Assembly (NCBI GenBank): GCA_934777095.1
Contig: CAKVNP010000077.1
Span: 1-8,378 of the forward strand
Length of the DNA stretch: 8,378 nucleotides
Direction of reading: 5' to 3'
Source of the DNA: an uncultured Clostridium sp.
GTDB lineage: Bacteria; Bacillota; Clostridia; Clostridiales; Clostridiaceae
Shown here one piece after another: positions 5,362-8,378 of this stretch (within the stretch, counting starts at the first letter, position 1; each line of letters opens with the position of its first letter). The position numbers were made by a program, and so were the translations under genes. The notes under the pieces are model-generated. The model saw only the letters and a program-made list of their open reading frames with translations, ran no database searches and had not been told where the DNA came from.

Positions 5362-5390
5362 ATTATAAACCTATTGATTTGTTATGTCAT
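5362..5390 (-). promoter_or_regulatory. Candidate hfq promoter in the 3' end of miaA
   Basis: On the minus strand: ATGACA (5385-5390), a 17-base spacer and TATAAT (5362-5367). It would start transcripts near 5355, about 31 bases before the TTG codon, and allow hfq to be expressed apart from mutL-miaA. Confidence 0.5.
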
Positions 5391-6300
5391 TAGTAATTTT
5401 ATCAATAATTTCAGCATAGGATAATTGATCTTTATCTAAGAAAACTACTCTTGGATCTCTTCTAAACCATGTCAATTGACGTTTAGCATAATTTCTTGAA
5501 CCTTGTTTAATTAATTCTATAGCTCTATCTAAAGTTATTTCCCCATCTAAATAAGATAAAATTTCCTTATAACCAATCCCTTGCATTGACTGCATAGAAG
5601 AATTATACCCCATTTCCTTAAGTTTAATACACTCAGCAAGCAGTCCTTTTTCCATCATAATGTCTACTCTTAGATTAATCCTTTCATAAAGCTTTTCTCT
5701 AGCCATATTAAGGACGAAGTAATGAACGTCATATTTTGTGTTATAGAAGTCATCTCCTGCGTTGTATGAACTAAAAGGCTTTCCTGTAAGCTTATATACT
5801 TCTAAGGCTCTAATAACTCTTTTACGGTTATTGTAGTGGATTGCTTTATAACTTATAGGATCAATTTCCTTTAACATTTCATGAACATATATTTCACCCT
5901 TTTCAGCCATGAGTTCTTCTAATTCCTGACGATAAGCATCATCTTTTTCCGATTCAGTAAAATTCATATTACAGGTTAATGCATTAATATAAAGACCGGT
6001 TCCTCCTGTTAAAATAGGAAGTTTACCTCTTCTATGAATATCATCTATTACTTTAATGGCCATTTCTTTATAATCTGCCACTGAAAATGGAGTATCTGGT
6101 TCTACTACATCAATCATATGGTGAACTACTCCATCCATTTCTTCTTTAGTTATTTTAGCTGAACCTATATCCATATGGTTATAAATCTGCATAGAATCAG
6201 TAGAAACTATTTCTCCATTGAGCCTTTTTGCTAAATCAATAGATAATTCAGTTTTTCCTACTGCTGTAGGTCCTGCTAAAACAAGAATCTTATTATTCAT
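5371..6300 (-). CDS. miaA: MiaA, tRNA dimethylallyltransferase
   Basis: MiaA transfers a dimethylallyl group from DMAPP to N6 of A37 in tRNAs reading codons that begin with U; MiaB can then methylthiolate the product. The protein has 309 residues, typical for the family. Visible landmarks are the P-loop-like GPTAVGKT (10-17), STDSMQIY (33-40) with the likely catalytic Asp35, [16 protein letters not shown] (50-65), GGTGLY (99-104) with the conserved Thr101, the [12 protein letters not shown] basic helix (157-168), QGIGYKE (240-246) and [10 protein letters not shown] (274-283). ATG 6298-6300 is preceded by AAGGAG, which overlaps the mutL stop codon, so the two genes are probably translationally coupled. 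The order mutL-miaA-hfq is also found in E. coli. All conserved motifs are intact. Confidence 0.97.
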   Translation of the reverse strand: MNNKILVLAGPTAVGKTELSIDLAKRLNGEIVSTDSMQIYNHMDIGSAKITKEEMDGVVHHMIDVVEPDTPFSVADYKEMAIKVIDDIHRRGKLPILTGGTGLYINALTCNMNFTESEKDDAYRQELEELMAEKGEIYVHEMLKEIDPISYKAIHYNNRKRVIRALEVYKLTGKPFSSYNAGDDFYNTKYDVHYFVLNMAREKLYERINLRVDIMMEKGLLAECIKLKEMGYNSSMQSMQGIGYKEILSYLDGEITLDRAIELIKQGSRNYAKRQLTWFRRDPRVVFLDKDQLSYAEIIDKITNDITNQ

Positions 6301-6306
6301 TAATCT

Positions 6307-6312
6307 CTCCTT
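6307..6312 (-). promoter_or_regulatory. miaA ribosome-binding site overlapping the mutL stop codon
   Basis: The minus strand reads TAAGGAGAG: the TAA stop of mutL (6311-6313) shares bases with AAGGAG, six bases before the miaA ATG. Terminating ribosomes are placed at the miaA start, which favours coupled translation. Confidence 0.85.
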
Positions 6313-8350
6313 ATACTATTCTTCTAAATTTTTTATCCAGTTCATAATGAGTAAATTTAATGATGACTGGTCTTCCGTGTGGACAATGGAAAGGATCATC
6401 AATATATCTTAATTCATTCACCAGCTTTTCCATTTCTATTTCACTTAGGTAATCATTAGCCTTAACTGCTGATTTACATGCCATAGATGCTATTTTATTA
6501 ATCTTTACTTCTACAGTCTTACCTGTTCCCATAGCTTTTAAATTATCTAGTATTTCTAGGAATAGCTTTTCTGAATTAAGCTTCCCTAAGAAATAAGGCA
6601 CTTCCTTAATCGTTATAGTATTATCTCCAAAGATAGAGATATTAAAACCTGCATCATTAAATACTTCCTTATTTTCTTCATAATAGATAAAATCTTCTAT
6701 TGATAACTCAAGCACTGCCGGAATTAATAATGGCTGTACTATAGTAGTCTTGCTTTCTATCTCTTTCTTATACTTTTCAAATAAGATTTTTTCATGAGCA
6801 GCATGCTGATCTATAATATATAGCACATCTAGGTATTCTGCCAAGATATAAGTCTTATTAAACTGGCCAATTACTTTTAATGGAGCAAATTTAGGCTGCC
6901 TTTCATCTAAGGCTGGAACCACAGGCCTTTCTTCTTTTTTCTCCTCGTAATTTACTGGTGAACTTACAGAAGCTGTTTCGTAAGGAGTATTAACATCTTC
7001 TTCAACTTCATATTTTACAACTGGTTGTTCATATTTATTATCAGGCTCTATATTTATTACTGTTTTTCTTTCATTTATATCTACTGCAGCATTTGCACCT
7101 TCATTATTAGGTCTAACTTCCTTTTTAAGAGCTTTTAAACTATTGTAGATATCTTCTTCGACTTTTACGTCATTCATAGTTACAGAGCTGTATATAGACT
7201 CTATAGACGGTTCCCTGCTTTCATTAAATGTTGATTTAGGAATTTCAAGCTGAACCTTTTCTGTCTGTACCTCTTCAAATGAATTTAATAGTGGACTCTG
7301 CACATTTACTGTTGAGTCGATTTCTAACGAACCCTGTTCCACGGCAAATGAATTAAATACATCTTTTCTTAATGCTGTATGTACAGTATCAAACACACAT
7401 TTAAAGATTACTCTTTCATCCTTGAATTTAATTTCAGCTTTAGTAGGATGAATATTAACATCGATTAATTCTGGTGGAAGGTCTATAAATAATACAAAGA
7501 AAGGGAATTTATTGCAGGTAGAAAAAGATTTAAAAGCATTTTCTACAGCAGCAACAACTGTTTTATTCTTTATATATCTATTATTAACAAAAATACTTTG
7601 ATTATTTCTCGATCCTCTAGCAATTGCTTCTCTTCCGATAAAACCTGATATTCTGATATAGCTATCTTCATCATTGCTGAAAGGAATAATATCATTATAA
7701 ATATTTTTTCCATAGATAGTTCTGATTGTTGAATCTAGTTTTCCATCACCAAAAGTATTGATTACCTTTTTATTGTTATTAAATAGCTTAAATGAAATCT
7801 CTGGATAAGATAATGCTATTCTAGTAACAATATCGCTTATTAAAGATGATTCTCTGGAGGTAGTCTTTAAAAACTTCTTTCTAGCAGGTACATTAAAGAA
7901 TAAATTCTTCACTTCCATGATTGAACCTGTATTCATACCGATATCTTCTAAGCTTAACACTTCACCAGCTTTTATCTTAATTTCCTTACCAAAGCTCACA
8001 TCATTTGTTTTACTTCTTAAAGACACTTCAGATACAGAGGCTATAGAGGGAAGAGCTTCCCCCCTAAAACCTAAAGTACCAATATTATATATATCATCAA
8101 CATCCTTTATTTTAGACGTAGCATGAGGCAGAAAAGCTTTTTTAATGTCATCAGGATAAATACCTTCTCCATCGTCAATTACTCTTATAAGGTCAATTCC
8201 ACCTTCTTCTATTTCAATGGTAATATTCTTTGCACCAGCATCAATAGAATTTTCAACTAATTCCTTAACAACTGAAGACGGTCTTTCTACTACCTCTCCT
8301 GATGCTATCTGATTTGAGGTATGCTCATCTAATACATTAATTCTTTTCAT
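6311..8350 (-). CDS. mutL: MutL, DNA mismatch repair ATPase/endonuclease
   Basis: MutL links mismatch recognition by MutS to strand removal. The 679-residue protein has an N-terminal GHKL ATPase domain: [11 protein letters not shown] (30-40), DDGEGI (59-64), HATSK (76-80), GFRGEAL (94-100) and HPTKAEIKF (301-309). A variable acidic linker covers about 330-490. The C-terminal domain carries the endonuclease motif DQHA(X)2E(X)4E at 514-525, plus [10 protein letters not shown] (624-633) and CPHGRP (656-661), which complete the metal site. QPLLIP (539-544) matches the beta-clamp-binding motif position known from B. subtilis MutL. It is therefore the nicking type found in bacteria without MutH. 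ATG 8348-8350 follows GAGGTG at a short, normal spacing. mutS is expected upstream, beyond the window edge. miaA follows with a 10-base gap. Confidence 0.98.
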   Translation of the reverse strand: MKRINVLDEHTSNQIASGEVVERPSSVVKELVENSIDAGAKNITIEIEEGGIDLIRVIDDGEGIYPDDIKKAFLPHATSKIKDVDDIYNIGTLGFRGEALPSIASVSEVSLRSKTNDVSFGKEIKIKAGEVLSLEDIGMNTGSIMEVKNLFFNVPARKKFLKTTSRESSLISDIVTRIALSYPEISFKLFNNNKKVINTFGDGKLDSTIRTIYGKNIYNDIIPFSNDEDSYIRISGFIGREAIARGSRNNQSIFVNNRYIKNKTVVAAVENAFKSFSTCNKFPFFVLFIDLPPELIDVNIHPTKAEIKFKDERVIFKCVFDTVHTALRKDVFNSFAVEQGSLEIDSTVNVQSPLLNSFEEVQTEKVQLEIPKSTFNESREPSIESIYSSVTMNDVKVEEDIYNSLKALKKEVRPNNEGANAAVDINERKTVINIEPDNKYEQPVVKYEVEEDVNTPYETASVSSPVNYEEKKEERPVVPALDERQPKFAPLKVIGQFNKTYILAEYLDVLYIIDQHAAHEKILFEKYKKEIESKTTIVQPLLIPAVLELSIEDFIYYEENKEVFNDAGFNISIFGDNTITIKEVPYFLGKLNSEKLFLEILDNLKAMGTGKTVEVKINKIASMACKSAVKANDYLSEIEMEKLVNELRYIDDPFHCPHGRPVIIKFTHYELDKKFRRIV

Positions 8351-8378
8351 TTATACACCTCTTATAATTTCTTAGCCC

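Overview
The window is AT-rich DNA from a low-G+C Firmicute. The proteins look clostridial (Clostridium sensu lato), judging from the Hfq, LexA and MutL sequences, the strong AGGAGG-type ribosome-binding sites, the TATAAT promoters, and the order mutL-miaA-hfq followed by a PLP enzyme of the YnbB / 'aluminium resistance' family and then lexA. The species cannot be named from this sequence alone. The content is mainly conserved housekeeping. No prophage, CRISPR array, rRNA or tRNA gene is visible.

Layout. Bases 1-109 hold a promoter and a leader with a 5'-terminal hairpin for a rightward tyrosine recombinase (110-1495) that carries an extra N-terminal helix-turn-helix region. It converges on a small, very acidic cysteine-motif protein (1557-1946, minus), with a shared two-way terminator between them. 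That small gene is divergent from lexA (2122-2724, plus), which has a clear promoter overlapped by a LexA box. After a strong hairpin comes a four-helix membrane protein (2788-3465, plus), possibly a degenerate member of the DUF3267 zincin-like family. Another two-way terminator separates it from the leftward block: the PLP-dependent YnbB-like protein (3526-4803), hfq (5079-5324), miaA (5371-6300) and mutL (6311-8350). mutS would be expected just beyond the right edge, but it is not in the window.

How the genes relate. mutL and miaA form a tight leftward transcription unit: the mutL stop codon lies inside the miaA ribosome-binding site. hfq follows closely and may also have its own promoter in the end of miaA. 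MutL is the endonuclease-bearing type used by bacteria without MutH. LexA is complete, with HTH, Ala-Gly cleavage bond and Ser/Lys dyad. The block therefore joins DNA repair (mutL, lexA), tRNA modification (miaA), RNA chaperoning (hfq) and a recombinase.

Less ordinary points are: (i) a 123-bp palindromic, heptad-built repeat, probably a MITE-like element, in the predicted leader of the YnbB-like gene; (ii) a perfect GAAC-N4-GTTC LexA-type palindrome at the tip of the first terminator; (iii) the HTH-recombinase fusion with an operator-like repeat cluster at its promoter; (iv) the possible pseudo-protease; and (v) an hfq start that should be a TTG, giving 81 rather than 86 residues. None of these amounts to proof of a new system.
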